Shown here piece by piece: positions 24,388 through 32,790 of a stretch of DNA of 40,997 bases. The stretch lies in assembly GCA_947166355.1 (NCBI GenBank), contig CAMVDX010000021.1, forward strand, positions 1 through 40,997, written 5' to 3'. The notes under the pieces were generated by a model that was given only the letters and a program-made list of their open reading frames with translations, did no database searches and was not told the DNA's origin. Within the stretch, counting starts at the first letter, position 1, and every line of letters starts with the position of its first letter. The position numbers and the translations under genes were made by a program. Origin of the DNA: an uncultured Treponema sp. Its GTDB lineage: Bacteria; Spirochaetota; Spirochaetia; Treponematales; Treponemataceae.

Positions 24388-26487
24388 ATGAAGAAACGTT
24401 TTTTTCCCCTTCGGGTTGTGTTTGCTTTTTTTTGTTTTTGTTCTCTTTTTGTTTTGACTTCGTGTGATGATGAGGAAGAGGCGCCGCGTATTTATCTGGA
24501 TGATGATTTTTACTGGGCTTTAACTGATGCAACCAGTGAGCCTGAAGATGCTGAAAATCTTAAGTTTGAACACCTTGATAACATGGGCTATAAAAACCTC
24601 ATGGATCTGGTGGGAATTGATGGCAAATATATCTGGCTGAAGGCTGAGTTTGAACTGATTCCCGAACTGAAAAATGATGACCTTTCTATGGTTATTCCAT
24701 ATCTGCATTATGCGGATATTCTCTATCTTAATGGAAAATATATTGATGATTATGGTGTGATGGGTGAGAGTCCGGATGATCCTTTGAATCAGGAGGCGGG
24801 CTATATTGCACATCTTTTTGATTTTCCGGAATTGTATTTGAATCAGGATGGAGTGAATACTGTTCTTATTAAGGTTCAATGTCTTGGTCATGCCACCATA
24901 ACTGATGGAGTGTTTATCGGTTCTCGTCAGGATGGCTGGCGTACCTCGGATAATATGACTTTCTGGCGCAGCCGTTTTTATACTTTTTTTGAAGGAGCAA
25001 TGCTGCTTTGCGGACTCTTCTTCTTGATGCTGTATTTTATTTATAAAAACGAAGTAAGTTATCTGCGTTTTGGAATTCTGAATATACTGACGGCACTTTT
25101 CTTTTCAATCTTTTTCATAACGGATTTGCCATGGGCAGGCTTTCATGGTGGTGTGCCTTTCTTCTATTATGTAAAATTTGCAAAGTGTATCTGTTTCTTT
25201 GCAATGGCTTTTGTTTTTTCACTATTTATATGTTCATATATTGGAAAGAAATTAAAGCCTTATGAAACAGCCATTCAGTATGCTTCTTTTATTATAAGCA
25301 CTCTGCTGGTAATTCAGGCACCAGATTATTTGTGGCTTGTAAAAATGACCTTAGTATTAATTCCAATTTCATGCTTCGGATTATTCTTTTCTATTGGTTA
25401 TGCGGTTGTGGCTCTTAAGAAAGAAGACAAGGAGAATAAGGCAAAGGCAAAAGTCTTGCTGTGTGCAGTATGTTTTCTACTTGTTGTGATGGGAATTGAT
25501 ATAATCATTAAGGGAACATTCCGTAATATTAAAATGCCGTTCATTTCCATTTTTGGCTGGACCGGCGTAATTATTATCTTTTTTGTATATTTCTGCATTC
25601 AATACAGCAGAATGGCTGGTCGTCTTGAATATTTAAATCAGGGACTTGAGAAAGAAATAAAGCTTCAGACTCAGCAGCTTACTGATGCTAACGGAAGACT
25701 TGAGCATGATCGTGAAATTGCTATTAAAGATATGAAAATGGCATCTATCGTTCAGAATAAGTTCTTTCATGCGCCGACAGAAAAACTTAAAAACTGGGAT
25801 TTTTCTGTAAGGTACGAGCCTCTTTCTATTGTATCTGGAGATTTGTTTAACTTTTATCACGAAGAGGATGCACTTCACGGAGTTTCGCTTTTTGATGCTT
25901 CGGGTCATGGAGTTGCGGCGAGTCTTGTTACAATGCTTGCAGAAAATATTATTCAGCAGACATATAATGAACTCTGGGAAAGCGGTGAAAGTGTTTCGGG
26001 TATTCTAAAGCTTATAAATGGCCGTTTTATTGAAGCTAAGGGAGAAATAGATAATTATCTTACCGGTATTCTTTTGAGTATGAAGGAAAATGATGATGGC
26101 AGCTGTACAGTAACTATGGCAAATGCCGGTCATCCGTATCCGCTGTTTTTTAGCGTGCAGGATGGTGAAGCAGTAGAAATGCTTCCTTCTGCTGATATGC
26201 CATATACTGGTCCTGTTGGTTTGGCTGGATTTACTGTTGATTATTCTGAAATGTCATTTCCTATGAAAAAAGGAGATATTTTATTCCTCTACACAGATGG
26301 CATTACAGAAATGATGAACAGAGAAAAAGTGAGTTTTGGAATTGATCCGATAAAAAAGATTTTAGAGAAATATCATACTTCCAGTGCAGAAGAAATTGCT
26401 AAAAAACTTATGGAAAAAATGGAAGCCTTTATAAAAGACACGCCGCGCATTGACGACGTGTCTGTAATCATCCTAAAGCGAGTATAA
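24388..26487 (+). CDS. 7TM-DISM membrane protein with SpoIIE/RsbU phosphatase domain
   Basis: A 699-residue protein. The lipoprotein-type signal ends LTSC (Cys26). Residues 40-190 form an extracytoplasmic jellyroll-like domain (YIWLKAEFELIPEL, YLNGKYIDDYG). Residues 195-410 contain seven hydrophobic segments (7TMR-DISM). A coiled region (LEYLNQGLEKEIKLQTQQL) follows, and then a PP2C-type phosphatase (GDLFNFYHE, LFDASGHGVAASLVTML, LFLYTDGITEMMN). Such proteins dephosphorylate anti-anti-sigma factors in partner-switching networks in response to outside signals. No anti-sigma partner is nearby. Confidence 0.9.
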   Translation: MKKRFFPLRVVFAFFCFCSLFVLTSCDDEEEAPRIYLDDDFYWALTDATSEPEDAENLKFEHLDNMGYKNLMDLVGIDGKYIWLKAEFELIPELKNDDLSMVIPYLHYADILYLNGKYIDDYGVMGESPDDPLNQEAGYIAHLFDFPELYLNQDGVNTVLIKVQCLGHATITDGVFIGSRQDGWRTSDNMTFWRSRFYTFFEGAMLLCGLFFLMLYFIYKNEVSYLRFGILNILTALFFSIFFITDLPWAGFHGGVPFFYYVKFAKCICFFAMAFVFSLFICSYIGKKLKPYETAIQYASFIISTLLVIQAPDYLWLVKMTLVLIPISCFGLFFSIGYAVVALKKEDKENKAKAKVLLCAVCFLLVVMGIDIIIKGTFRNIKMPFISIFGWTGVIIIFFVYFCIQYSRMAGRLEYLNQGLEKEIKLQTQQLTDANGRLEHDREIAIKDMKMASIVQNKFFHAPTEKLKNWDFSVRYEPLSIVSGDLFNFYHEEDALHGVSLFDASGHGVAASLVTMLAENIIQQTYNELWESGESVSGILKLINGRFIEAKGEIDNYLTGILLSMKENDDGSCTVTMANAGHPYPLFFSVQDGEAVEMLPSADMPYTGPVGLAGFTVDYSEMSFPMKKGDILFLYTDGITEMMNREKVSFGIDPIKKILEKYHTSSAEEIAKKLMEKMEAFIKDTPRIDDVSVIILKRV

Positions 26488-26540
26488 CCTTGATATTGAG
26501 GGTTATAAATCTTTGTACCAGGTAAAGAAACTCATTTATT

Positions 26541-26710
26541 ATAAAAAAGCCCTGTGCGGAGTAGAAAATGACTGGTGACAACATGTGTAAGGCCGCTGGC
26601 GGCCGGTGTTATATAGCAAAGCGTTAAGAAAATTGCGGAAGCAATTTTTAGCTTTACCATATAATCCGTTGGCAACAGGCATTTTCTACGGGAGCACAGG
26701 GCTTTTTTAT
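26541..26710. other. Multi-arm inverted-repeat element between convergent genes
   Basis: A 170-base element folding almost completely. Outer stem: ATAAAAAAGCCCTGTGC (26541-26557) with GCACAGGGCTTTTTTAT (26694-26710), continued by GTAGAAAATG/CATTTTCTAC (26561-26570 with 26680-26689). Inside are CTGGTGACAAC/GTTGGCAACAG, a GGCCG-CTGG-CGGCC hairpin, TTATATAGCAAAGC/GCTTTACCATATAA, and AAAATTGC-GGAA-GCAATTTT with a GNRA-type loop. The outer stem with T-runs on both strands would end transcription from both sides. The interior makes it more than a plain terminator: a MITE-like insertion or a structured RNA are both possible. Confidence 0.7.
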
Positions 26711-28417
26711 TTAGGCTTTCTTAGCCTGCTTAGCGAATGTCTGTACACCCTCAATTACAAGGATTACAGCGAGCACTGCCATAGCAAGAGCGAAAATCAG
26801 CTGGAACCAGTTGCCCCAGAAGAATGCGCCTTCTGCACCTGCAGCCATAGCTCCAATCTTCTTAATGATTGTAAGAGCAAGTGAAGTCAATGTAGCAGCC
26901 AGCATGAAAATCATTGGGATAAAGAACATCTTGTTGTTCTTTCCTGCGTTACCAAGCCATGCAGCAACTGCCATCAAAGCAATACCTGCGAGGAGCTGGT
27001 TAGCAGCACCGAACAATCCCCAGATTGCGCTGAGCTTAAGACCACCAAGAATACAACCAATAACAACCATAAGACATGTACCGAACAATGGGTTAGCAAG
27101 AAGCTTGCGGATTCCCTTTGCGTCTTTCCATGTGGTTTCTCCGTCTTTAAGGAAGAGTTCAGAGAACATAAAGCGGCTGAGACGTGTACCTGTATCAAGA
27201 GAAGTCAAAGCAAATACAGAAACAGCAAGTGTAAGCAAAGCGTAGATTGTATTATAAGTATTTGAGCCTTCTTTTCCGAAAAGTGTAGCAAGACCTGCAC
27301 CGAATGCAGCAGATGGAGAACCAAATCCACCGTTCTTGTACTTGTCGAATACCATACCAACGGCAATCAAAGAAATGATGCCGAGAGCAGATTCAATAAG
27401 CATTGAACCGTAACCGATAGCCTTTGCGTGGCTTTCGCTGTCGAGCTGTTTAGAAGAAGTACCAGTAGAAATCAATGAGTGGAAACCAGAGCAGGCACCA
27501 CATGCAACTGTGATGAAGAGGGCCGGGAACATAGTTCCAATGCTTGTCTTCCAGCCTGTGAATGCAGGAATTGTAAAGGTTGCGCTACCTGTAATTGGTG
27601 AACTTACGATACCAACAAGGGCAAGAGCCATCATAGCGTAAAGAAGGAATGATGAAAGGTAATCGCGTGGCTGGAGCAAAATCCAAACTGGTACAAGAGA
27701 AGCAATTGCAATATAAAGACCAATGAATACAATCCATGCTGTGCGGCTCATAGCGAAACCAACATTCAAACCAAGAATTGTGATAAGCACGATTCCTGCA
27801 AGACCAATGATTGTAGCTGGGAGAGTTTTGAGACCGCATTTATTTGTGAGAATTCCGTATATAATAGCAAGAACAATAAACATAAGAGAAATCATTGCTG
27901 TTGTCTGGTTTCCGTTAGGATTTGTTACAAAACCGAAAGAACCTGCAGCAGAGAAGAATGTTCCTGCAACAACGTTTACAAAGGAAGCAATTACAAGAAT
28001 CAATACGAGAAGAGCAAAGATAATAAAAAGCTTCTTTGCTTTAGAACCCATTGAGTCCTTGATAATCTCACCAACTGATTTACCGTCGTGGCGGATTGAA
28101 GCAAAAAGAGAACCGAAATCCTGGAGACCGCCGAAGAAAATACCTCCGACAACACACCAAAGGAATACTGGAACCCATCCGAAAACGGCTGCCTGAATAG
28201 GACCGTTGATTGGACCAGCACCTGCAATAGATGAGAAGTGATGTCCCATCAAAACAGCAGGCTTTGCCGGAACGTAGTCTACACCGTCTGTTTTTTCATA
28301 AGCCGGTGTTTTTCTTGTAGGGTCGATTCCCCACTGCTTTGCAAGCCATGAACCGTAACAAATGTAGCCCACGAGCAGCAAAACGATTGCAGCAATAATA
28401 ATTAATAATGCTGTCAT
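26711..28417 (-). CDS. cstA: Carbon starvation protein A family transporter
   Basis: A 568-residue membrane protein with about 16 helices, of the CstA/YjiY (BtsT) family of peptide or pyruvate transporters. Hallmarks are the N-terminal GYICYGSWLAKQWGIDPTRK, VPAKPAVLMGHHFSSIAGAG, NGPIQAAVFGWVP, and ACGACSGFHSLISTGTSSKQ. It is convergent with the phosphatase gene. The ribosome binding site TAGGAGG directly follows the T-run of a terminator hairpin (28432-28469), so transcription or translation is probably controlled by the leader. Confidence 0.93.
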   Translation of the reverse strand: MTALLIIIAAIVLLLVGYICYGSWLAKQWGIDPTRKTPAYEKTDGVDYVPAKPAVLMGHHFSSIAGAGPINGPIQAAVFGWVPVFLWCVVGGIFFGGLQDFGSLFASIRHDGKSVGEIIKDSMGSKAKKLFIIFALLVLILVIASFVNVVAGTFFSAAGSFGFVTNPNGNQTTAMISLMFIVLAIIYGILTNKCGLKTLPATIIGLAGIVLITILGLNVGFAMSRTAWIVFIGLYIAIASLVPVWILLQPRDYLSSFLLYAMMALALVGIVSSPITGSATFTIPAFTGWKTSIGTMFPALFITVACGACSGFHSLISTGTSSKQLDSESHAKAIGYGSMLIESALGIISLIAVGMVFDKYKNGGFGSPSAAFGAGLATLFGKEGSNTYNTIYALLTLAVSVFALTSLDTGTRLSRFMFSELFLKDGETTWKDAKGIRKLLANPLFGTCLMVVIGCILGGLKLSAIWGLFGAANQLLAGIALMAVAAWLGNAGKNNKMFFIPMIFMLAATLTSLALTIIKKIGAMAAGAEGAFFWGNWFQLIFALAMAVLAVILVIEGVQTFAKQAKKA

Positions 28418-28425
28418 TTGAATAA

Positions 28426-28583
28426 CCTCCTAAAAAAATACGAACAAATCTTCAGATTTGTGAGTATTTTTTTATGCACGTTCGCAATGAAATGAGAACG
28501 TGCTGTAGATATAAAGTTTGCAACGCAAACTTTTGATGCAAAAACCTGACGGTATTGCGGCAGGCTTTTGCATATACCTCCTC
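28426..28583 (-). promoter_or_regulatory. Structured leader and attenuator of cstA
   Basis: Going towards cstA the leader has four hairpins: ATGCAAAA/TTTTGCAT with inner CCTG/CAGG (28536-28573), AAAGTTTGC/GCAAACTTT (28513-28533), GCACGTTC/GAACGTGC (28476-28503), and a terminator with ACAAATCT/AGATTTGT inside AAATAC/GTATTT (28436-28469), followed by seven T. The cstA Shine-Dalgarno AGGAGG (28431-28426) begins right after that T-run. No known riboswitch motif is recognised. Confidence 0.75.
28472..28573 (-). CDS. Candidate leader ORF upstream of cstA (33 aa)
   Basis: An ATG at 28573, preceded by a full GAGGAGG (28583-28577) with a short 3-base spacing, opens a 33-codon frame beginning MQKPAAIPSGF and ending just before the terminator hairpin. 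The frame covers the three upstream hairpins exactly. No amino-acid run points to a specific leader-peptide mechanism. It could be a regulatory uORF or chance. Confidence 0.4.
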   Translation of the reverse strand: MQKPAAIPSGFCIKSLRCKLYIYSTFSFHCERA

Positions 28584-28609
28584 GTAAATCTTTATAAGTT
28601 TTATTACAA

Positions 28610-28646
28610 AAAATCGTCATTAGCTTTGGAGTGTCACGACGGATTT
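28610..28646 (-). terminator. Terminator after the 173-residue gene
   Basis: In minus-strand sense AAAAATCCGTC and GACGATTTTT flank a roughly 20-base loop, ending in a run of six T, directly at the stop of the small gene and upstream of the cstA leader. Confidence 0.55.
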
Positions 28647-29155
28647 TTTATATTCTTTTTAATGAGCTTTGCAAAATCCTTGCCGAGACGGTTGGAATAA
28701 ACTTCTGGAGAGCCATCCTTTGATATGCTGCTTAGTTCAGCAGCGGCCAGCTTAAAGTTGGACCAGCCGTGGAAACTGAATTTATAGGATTTATAAAGCT
28801 TTGTTTTTTTGATTTTGATTTTTGTTTCGTTTGTTATTTTGTCTGCAAGAATGATAAGTGTGATGTCGGAGTTACGGTGTCCTTCGTGCGGATGAACTTT
28901 TGAAAGTCCGGCTTGCCAGGCAACGTTAACGAGCTCTTCGAGCTTTTCATTGTCTAAATCAGAAAGAGCAGCAAAATAAACAAATTCATTGGAATCTATA
29001 TCTGCAATATGTGCTGAGCGCACAAGAAAATACTGCTCGTTATGAGAACGAAATTCTGCTTCGGCGCAGAAAGGAGGGGTAATATCGTCTTTTTTAATTG
29101 TGTAATACTGCTGGAATGCCGGCAGTATTTTTTCTATAGCCTGGGAATGCTCCAT
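28634..29155 (-). CDS. Uncharacterised conserved-looking protein
   Basis: A 173-residue soluble protein (MEHSQAIEKILPAFQQYYTI at the start) that I do not recognise. Visible traits are a block FCAEAEFRSHNEQYFLVRSA, an HPHEGHRNSDITLIILAD segment with two or three histidines and acidic residues that could bind metal, and a basic end (LIKKNIKN). Its promoter is close to consensus and carries an inverted repeat that spans the start codon. It stands alone between the pta-side repeat and cstA. Confidence 0.7.
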   Translation of the reverse strand: MEHSQAIEKILPAFQQYYTIKKDDITPPFCAEAEFRSHNEQYFLVRSAHIADIDSNEFVYFAALSDLDNEKLEELVNVAWQAGLSKVHPHEGHRNSDITLIILADKITNETKIKIKKTKLYKSYKFSFHGWSNFKLAAAELSSISKDGSPEVYSNRLGKDFAKLIKKNIKNPS

Positions 29156-29202
29156 CGCATAAACCTTTATTTCAGTATATGCGATGGAGTGTTTAGTGTC
29201 AA
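29150..29202 (-). promoter_or_regulatory. Consensus promoter with operator-like inverted repeat
   Basis: In minus-strand sense TTGACA (29202-29197), 17 bases, TATACT (29179-29174). A perfect 12-base inverted repeat, CTCCATCGCATA (29189-29178) and TATGCGATGGAG (29161-29150), has one arm in the -35/-10 spacer and the other across the start codon, separated by 16 bases. It looks like an autoregulatory operator. Confidence 0.75.
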
Positions 29203-29224
29203 TAAAAAACTTTAGTTATGTTGA

Positions 29225-29370
29225 AGAAACGTCATACTGAACTTGTTTCAGTATCTATAAAAAAAGACCCCTGCCCCTTCGCGGCATAGCCGCTCGGAGA
29301 CTCGCTTAAAATGCTCCACTGGAGCATTTTATCGGCTTTCAGCCGTCGCTCCCTAAGTTCGGGGTGACGG
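29225..29370. repeat. Dispersed repeat cluster downstream of pta
   Basis: Includes a GTCATACTGAACTTGTTTCA unit with GGGGTGACGG at the other end, and a perfect hairpin AAAATGCTCCA-C-TGGAGCATTTT (29308-29330). The core GCTCCACTGGAGC recurs in a second hairpin at 40712-40738. Confidence 0.7.
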
Positions 29371-29377
29371 TGCATGT

Positions 29378-30409
29378 TTAAGCCTGTAAAGCTGTTACAG
29401 CAACTGTCGCAACGATGTCGTCTACGTTACAGCCGCGGCTGAGGTCGTTGAGAGGCTTTGCAAAGCCCTGGCAAACAGGACCAATAGCCATCCAGCCGCC
29501 CATGCGCTGGCAAATCTTATAACCGATGTTACCTGCGTTAATGTTAGGGAAGATGAAGGTGTTAGCGTGTCCAGCAACCTTGCTTCCTGGAGCTTTGAGC
29601 TCTCCAACTTCTGGAGCAACTGCAGCGTCAAACTGGAATTCTCCATCGAGTGCGAGGTCTGGAGCGGCTGCCTTAGCAAGCTCTGTAGCCTTCTGAACCT
29701 TTGTTACAGTGTCGTAGAATTTAGCGTCGTTTCCAGAGCCCTTTGTAGAGAAAGAAAGCATTGCAACACGTGGTTCAATTCCTGCAATCTTCTTTGCTGT
29801 GTCAGCAGAAGCTACAGCGATATCTGCCAATTCTTCTGCACTTGGTTCAATGTTGATAGCGCAGTCACCGAATACTGCAACTCCCTCTGGAACGTATTTG
29901 TTTCCACCTTCTGGGGCAACCATGATAAAGCAGCTTGAAACTGTTTTAAAGCCAGGAGCAGTCTTGATAACCTGAAGGCCTGGGCGGAGTGTATTTGCTG
30001 TTGAGTGGCATGCACCAGAAACAAAACCGTCGGCATCTCCAGCCTTAAGAATAAGGGCACCGTACATTGTGTGGTCTTTAAGAATTGCAGCCTTTGCAGC
30101 TGCTACATCAGCATATTCTGGGGCACCTGTTTTTTTGTTGATTTTTCCTTCGCGAGCCTTAAAAAGAAGTTCAGCATATTTGTCTGCATTTACATCCTTT
30201 GCAGGGTCAACGATTGTAACGCCTGAAAGATCTGCATTGCTTCCGCTTGCTTTAATATCCTCATCGCTTCCAATCAAAATGATTTTTGCGATTCCATCTT
30301 TTACGATTTTAGAAGCTGCTTCTACAACGCGCTTGTCTTCACCTTCGCAAAGAACGATTGTTTTGTTTGCAGCCTTTGCCTTTTTAAGTAAGTCTTCTAC
30401 GAAATTCAT
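29378..30409 (-). CDS. pta: Phosphate acetyltransferase
   Basis: Interconverts acetyl-CoA and acetyl phosphate in fermentation, paired with acetate kinase. The 343-residue protein is the short single-domain type, with KTIVLCEGEDKRVVEAA at the start, ADGFVSGACHSTANTLRPGL in the middle and FPNINAGNIGYKICQRMGGW near the end, all typical of PTA_PTB enzymes. AGAGGG precedes the ATG. ackA is not in the window. Confidence 0.96.
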   Translation of the reverse strand: MNFVEDLLKKAKAANKTIVLCEGEDKRVVEAASKIVKDGIAKIILIGSDEDIKASGSNADLSGVTIVDPAKDVNADKYAELLFKAREGKINKKTGAPEYADVAAAKAAILKDHTMYGALILKAGDADGFVSGACHSTANTLRPGLQVIKTAPGFKTVSSCFIMVAPEGGNKYVPEGVAVFGDCAINIEPSAEELADIAVASADTAKKIAGIEPRVAMLSFSTKGSGNDAKFYDTVTKVQKATELAKAAAPDLALDGEFQFDAAVAPEVGELKAPGSKVAGHANTFIFPNINAGNIGYKICQRMGGWMAIGPVCQGFAKPLNDLSRGCNVDDIVATVAVTALQA

Positions 30410-30532
30410 ATTTCCCTCTATTATAATGAAGTTTTACTGCCCTTAAAAAAGGGTATCATTGTCCAGCCTGGCCGAACAATCTCTAGAATACTACTATGGA
30501 GCGTTTTTTACAATTGTTTTAAGACTGAAGAC

Positions 30533-30760
30533 AAAAAAAAGCCGGCGTATTAGCCGGCCTGTAATGTGCTCTCAGTCAACTGTGGACTGGCACTATAATT
30601 TATCCCAGAACTAAGCATCTGGCAGCTTCAATAATGTCTAACGTATTATATAACCTCGACCAGGTTATCTCTCTTTGTCGGGAATTGCATATTGCCTCCT
30701 TTCAAGTAACCGGTGTGCGTCCTCATCTCGCTCCTGACTACAACTCTATAATAACATAGG
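30533..30760 (-). ncRNA. Candidate small RNA upstream of pta
   Basis: A minus-strand promoter (TTGCAA 30775-30770, 16 bases, TATTAT 30753-30748) and a terminator (GCCGGC-TAATAC-GCCGGC at 30558-30541, then eight T) bracket about 210 bases of higher GC than the flanks. Internal hairpins: ATAACCT/AGGTTAT, CCAGA/TCTGG, and GTGC-CAGTC with GACTG-AGA-GCAC. A 14-codon ORF (MQFPTKRDNLVEVI, 30690-30646) follows AGGAGG. I do not recognise it as 6S, tmRNA, SRP or RNase P RNA. The terminator separates it from pta. Confidence 0.55.
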
Positions 30761-30913
30761 TTTGAGATATTGCAAGAAAAAAATCATTTTTTTAAGGAAA
30801 AGTTGCGGAAACGTTTTCGTAATTTTTTTAATTTTAAACATGCCAAAAGTCAATTACGATGTTCTTTAATTGTAAGCATATTATAAAAAAAAATTATAAT
30901 TAAAACACTTCCT

Positions 30914-30978
30914 ACCTATTGACTTAGTAGGTTAATAAGATATATATTCACAATGCTTATTGTATAACCTAGTTATAC
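30914..30978 (+). promoter_or_regulatory. Promoter and operators of the YeiH-family gene
   Basis: TTGACT (30919-30924) and TATATA or TATATT (about 30941-30948) form a promoter. The inverted repeat ACCTATT-N5-AGTAGGT (30914-30932) overlaps the -35 box and matches the operator of the yezD operon. Downstream is a second perfect inverted repeat GTATAAC-CTA-GTTATAC (30962-30978), just before the ribosome binding site AAGGAG. Confidence 0.7.
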
Positions 30979-30997
30979 AGTAGGTAAGGAGTTAATA

Positions 30998-32383
30998 ATG
31001 AGTGACACTTCAGAAACAAAAAACGATGTTGTTACAGTTGAAAAGTTTCACTGGTCTGACTTGTATAAAAAAGAGGACTGGCTTGCTGTTTGGATTGGCT
31101 TTATAGTTATAATAATTGCCGCAATTGCAGTTCTTCTTGGAAAAGATGGAAATGCAGCCTTTAATTTTAAGGCCCTTAATTTTTCAAAATGGGGTCCTGG
31201 TGCTTCTGATTCTTTGGGAAGTCAGCTTTCTAAAGCCAGCTTCTGGACTGCGTTAATCAGAACCTTCCTTGTAACAGGAGTTCTTTTTTCTATTGGTGCT
31301 AAGCTTAAGGGGCAGTCATTAAAGGACTATATTCCGGCTTACATTGTACTTTTTGTACTTTCTATTATAGTCCGACTTATTTCGGCAGAGTTTACCTTCA
31401 ACCGTTATCTTGAATGGGCTTTCTTTGCTTTAATTGTCGGCCTTTTGATTGCAAATACAATCGGAACTCCTTCATGGCTCAAGCCGGCTGTTCAGACAGA
31501 ATATTACATTAAGGCCGGACTTGTAATCATGGGATTTTCGGTTCTCTTTAGTAACATCATTAAGTTTGGTCCTTATGGTCTTGCAATTGCCTGGCTTGTA
31601 ACTCCTGTTGTAATTATTTTTATGTGGTTCTTTGGAACTCGTGTTTTGAAGCTCGACAATAAGCCTTTTGTAATTACAATTGCAACTGCAACTTCTGTTT
31701 GTGGTACTTCTGCGGCAATTGCTACAGGTGCTGCTTCAAAAGCAAAGAAGACAGATCTTTCACTTGCAGTTTCAATCTCAATCATCTTTACAGTTTTGAT
31801 GATGGTTTTTGAACCGCTGATTTTGAAAGCTCTTGGCGTAAGTCAGCTTATTGGAGGTGCTTTGATTGGTGGTACTGTTGACTCAACAGGAGCTGTAACT
31901 GTTGCAGGAACTGCTCTTGGTGCTGAAGCTCAGAAGGCTGCTGTTCTTGTAAAATCTATTCAGAATATTTTGATTGGCTTTATAGCATTCTTTGTTGCAG
32001 TATTCTTTGCAAAGTATGTTGATGGTGGAAACGGTGGAGCTCGTAATGTTGGGGCCGGCGAAATCTGGTATAGACTTCCAAAGTTTATTCTTGGTTTCTT
32101 TGCAGCTTCTCTTGTTGCGTCATTTATCATTAAGCCGATTGCAGGAAGTGCAGCTGTAAGTTCAATCAATACAATTCTGGATCAGTATAAGAACTGGGCT
32201 TTTGTTCTTGCCTTCACATCAATTGGTCTTGATACAAACTTTAAGGAAATTGCAAAACAGCTTCACGGTGGAAAGCCTTTAGTGCTCTATATCGTGGGAC
32301 AGCTTTTCAATATCGTTTTGACCTTCCTTGTTGTATGGATTACATTGAGCGGAAAGCTTTTCCCTATCCCGGTATTGAACTAA
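30998..32383 (+). CDS. YeiH-family putative sulfate exporter membrane protein
   Basis: A 461-residue protein with about eleven hydrophobic segments, recognisable as the YeiH family (PF03601) from PSWLKPAVQTEYYIKAGLVI, LVTPVVIIFMWFFGTRVL, SVCGTSAAIATG and IGGTVDSTGAV. Family members are predicted sulfate or related anion exporters; direct proof is limited. A charged N-terminal extension of about 25 residues precedes the first helix. The promoter carries the same operator as the sulfur operon. A small two-helix protein gene follows after 16 bases. Confidence 0.87.
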   Translation: MSDTSETKNDVVTVEKFHWSDLYKKEDWLAVWIGFIVIIIAAIAVLLGKDGNAAFNFKALNFSKWGPGASDSLGSQLSKASFWTALIRTFLVTGVLFSIGAKLKGQSLKDYIPAYIVLFVLSIIVRLISAEFTFNRYLEWAFFALIVGLLIANTIGTPSWLKPAVQTEYYIKAGLVIMGFSVLFSNIIKFGPYGLAIAWLVTPVVIIFMWFFGTRVLKLDNKPFVITIATATSVCGTSAAIATGAASKAKKTDLSLAVSISIIFTVLMMVFEPLILKALGVSQLIGGALIGGTVDSTGAVTVAGTALGAEAQKAAVLVKSIQNILIGFIAFFVAVFFAKYVDGGNGGARNVGAGEIWYRLPKFILGFFAASLVASFIIKPIAGSAAVSSINTILDQYKNWAFVLAFTSIGLDTNFKEIAKQLHGGKPLVLYIVGQLFNIVLTFLVVWITLSGKLFPIPVLN

Positions 32384-32399
32384 ATTAAAGGAAATAAAT

Positions 32400-32693
32400 A
32401 TGAAAAAACAATCTATCGGAAAGATTTTGTGGACAGCATTTATAATTCTTATTTCTGTGGCTACCATAGTGACTACTGTTTACATCATGATTAATGGGCT
32501 TGGCCTTGTAGATTCCCTTGATTTTGGTGCAGGTGCTTACTACTATGCAGACATTCCGGAGTTTCAGAAATATGTTGATGCTGATTACTATCATACATCT
32601 ATTCCGATGATTGTTTATATTCTGCTTTTTCTCGGCTGGGGCGCAATTATGTTTAAGCTCTGGGGCTGGCTGGAAAAGAAGATAAAAAAATAA
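32400..32693 (+). CDS. Small two-helix membrane protein
   Basis: A 97-residue protein with helices at about 10-33 (ILWTAFIILISVATIVTTVY) and 68-86 (SIPMIVYILLFLGWGAIMFK). The loop between them is acidic and tyrosine-rich (AGAYYYADIPEFQKYVDADY). I do not recognise a family. It begins 16 bases after the YeiH gene and is probably co-transcribed, perhaps as an accessory subunit. Confidence 0.75.
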   Translation: MKKQSIGKILWTAFIILISVATIVTTVYIMINGLGLVDSLDFGAGAYYYADIPEFQKYVDADYYHTSIPMIVYILLFLGWGAIMFKLWGWLEKKIKK

Positions 32694-32759
32694 TACAATT
32701 CGGTCTACATGAAGAATCGCAATTCTATTTGTTTCGGTCAGAACATGACCGAATTGTAT
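32693..32759. terminator. Inverted repeat between convergent genes
   Basis: ATACAATTCGGTC (32693-32705) pairs perfectly with GACCGAATTGTAT (32747-32759), loop 41 bases with an inner GAAT-CGCA-ATTC hairpin. It lacks T-runs, so it may be a processing or stability hairpin, or a small repeat element, rather than a standard terminator. Confidence 0.5.
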
Positions 32760-32790
32760 AAATGTTAATGCCCAGCCAACCGAATTAGAC

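Noticed and set aside
26606..26884. Plus-strand 92-residue ORF across the structured element into cstA
   Set aside because: It runs through the inverted-repeat element and antisense to cstA, without a ribosome binding site.
27723..28196. Plus-strand 157-residue ORF within cstA
   Set aside because: Shadow of the opposite strand of a membrane protein gene.
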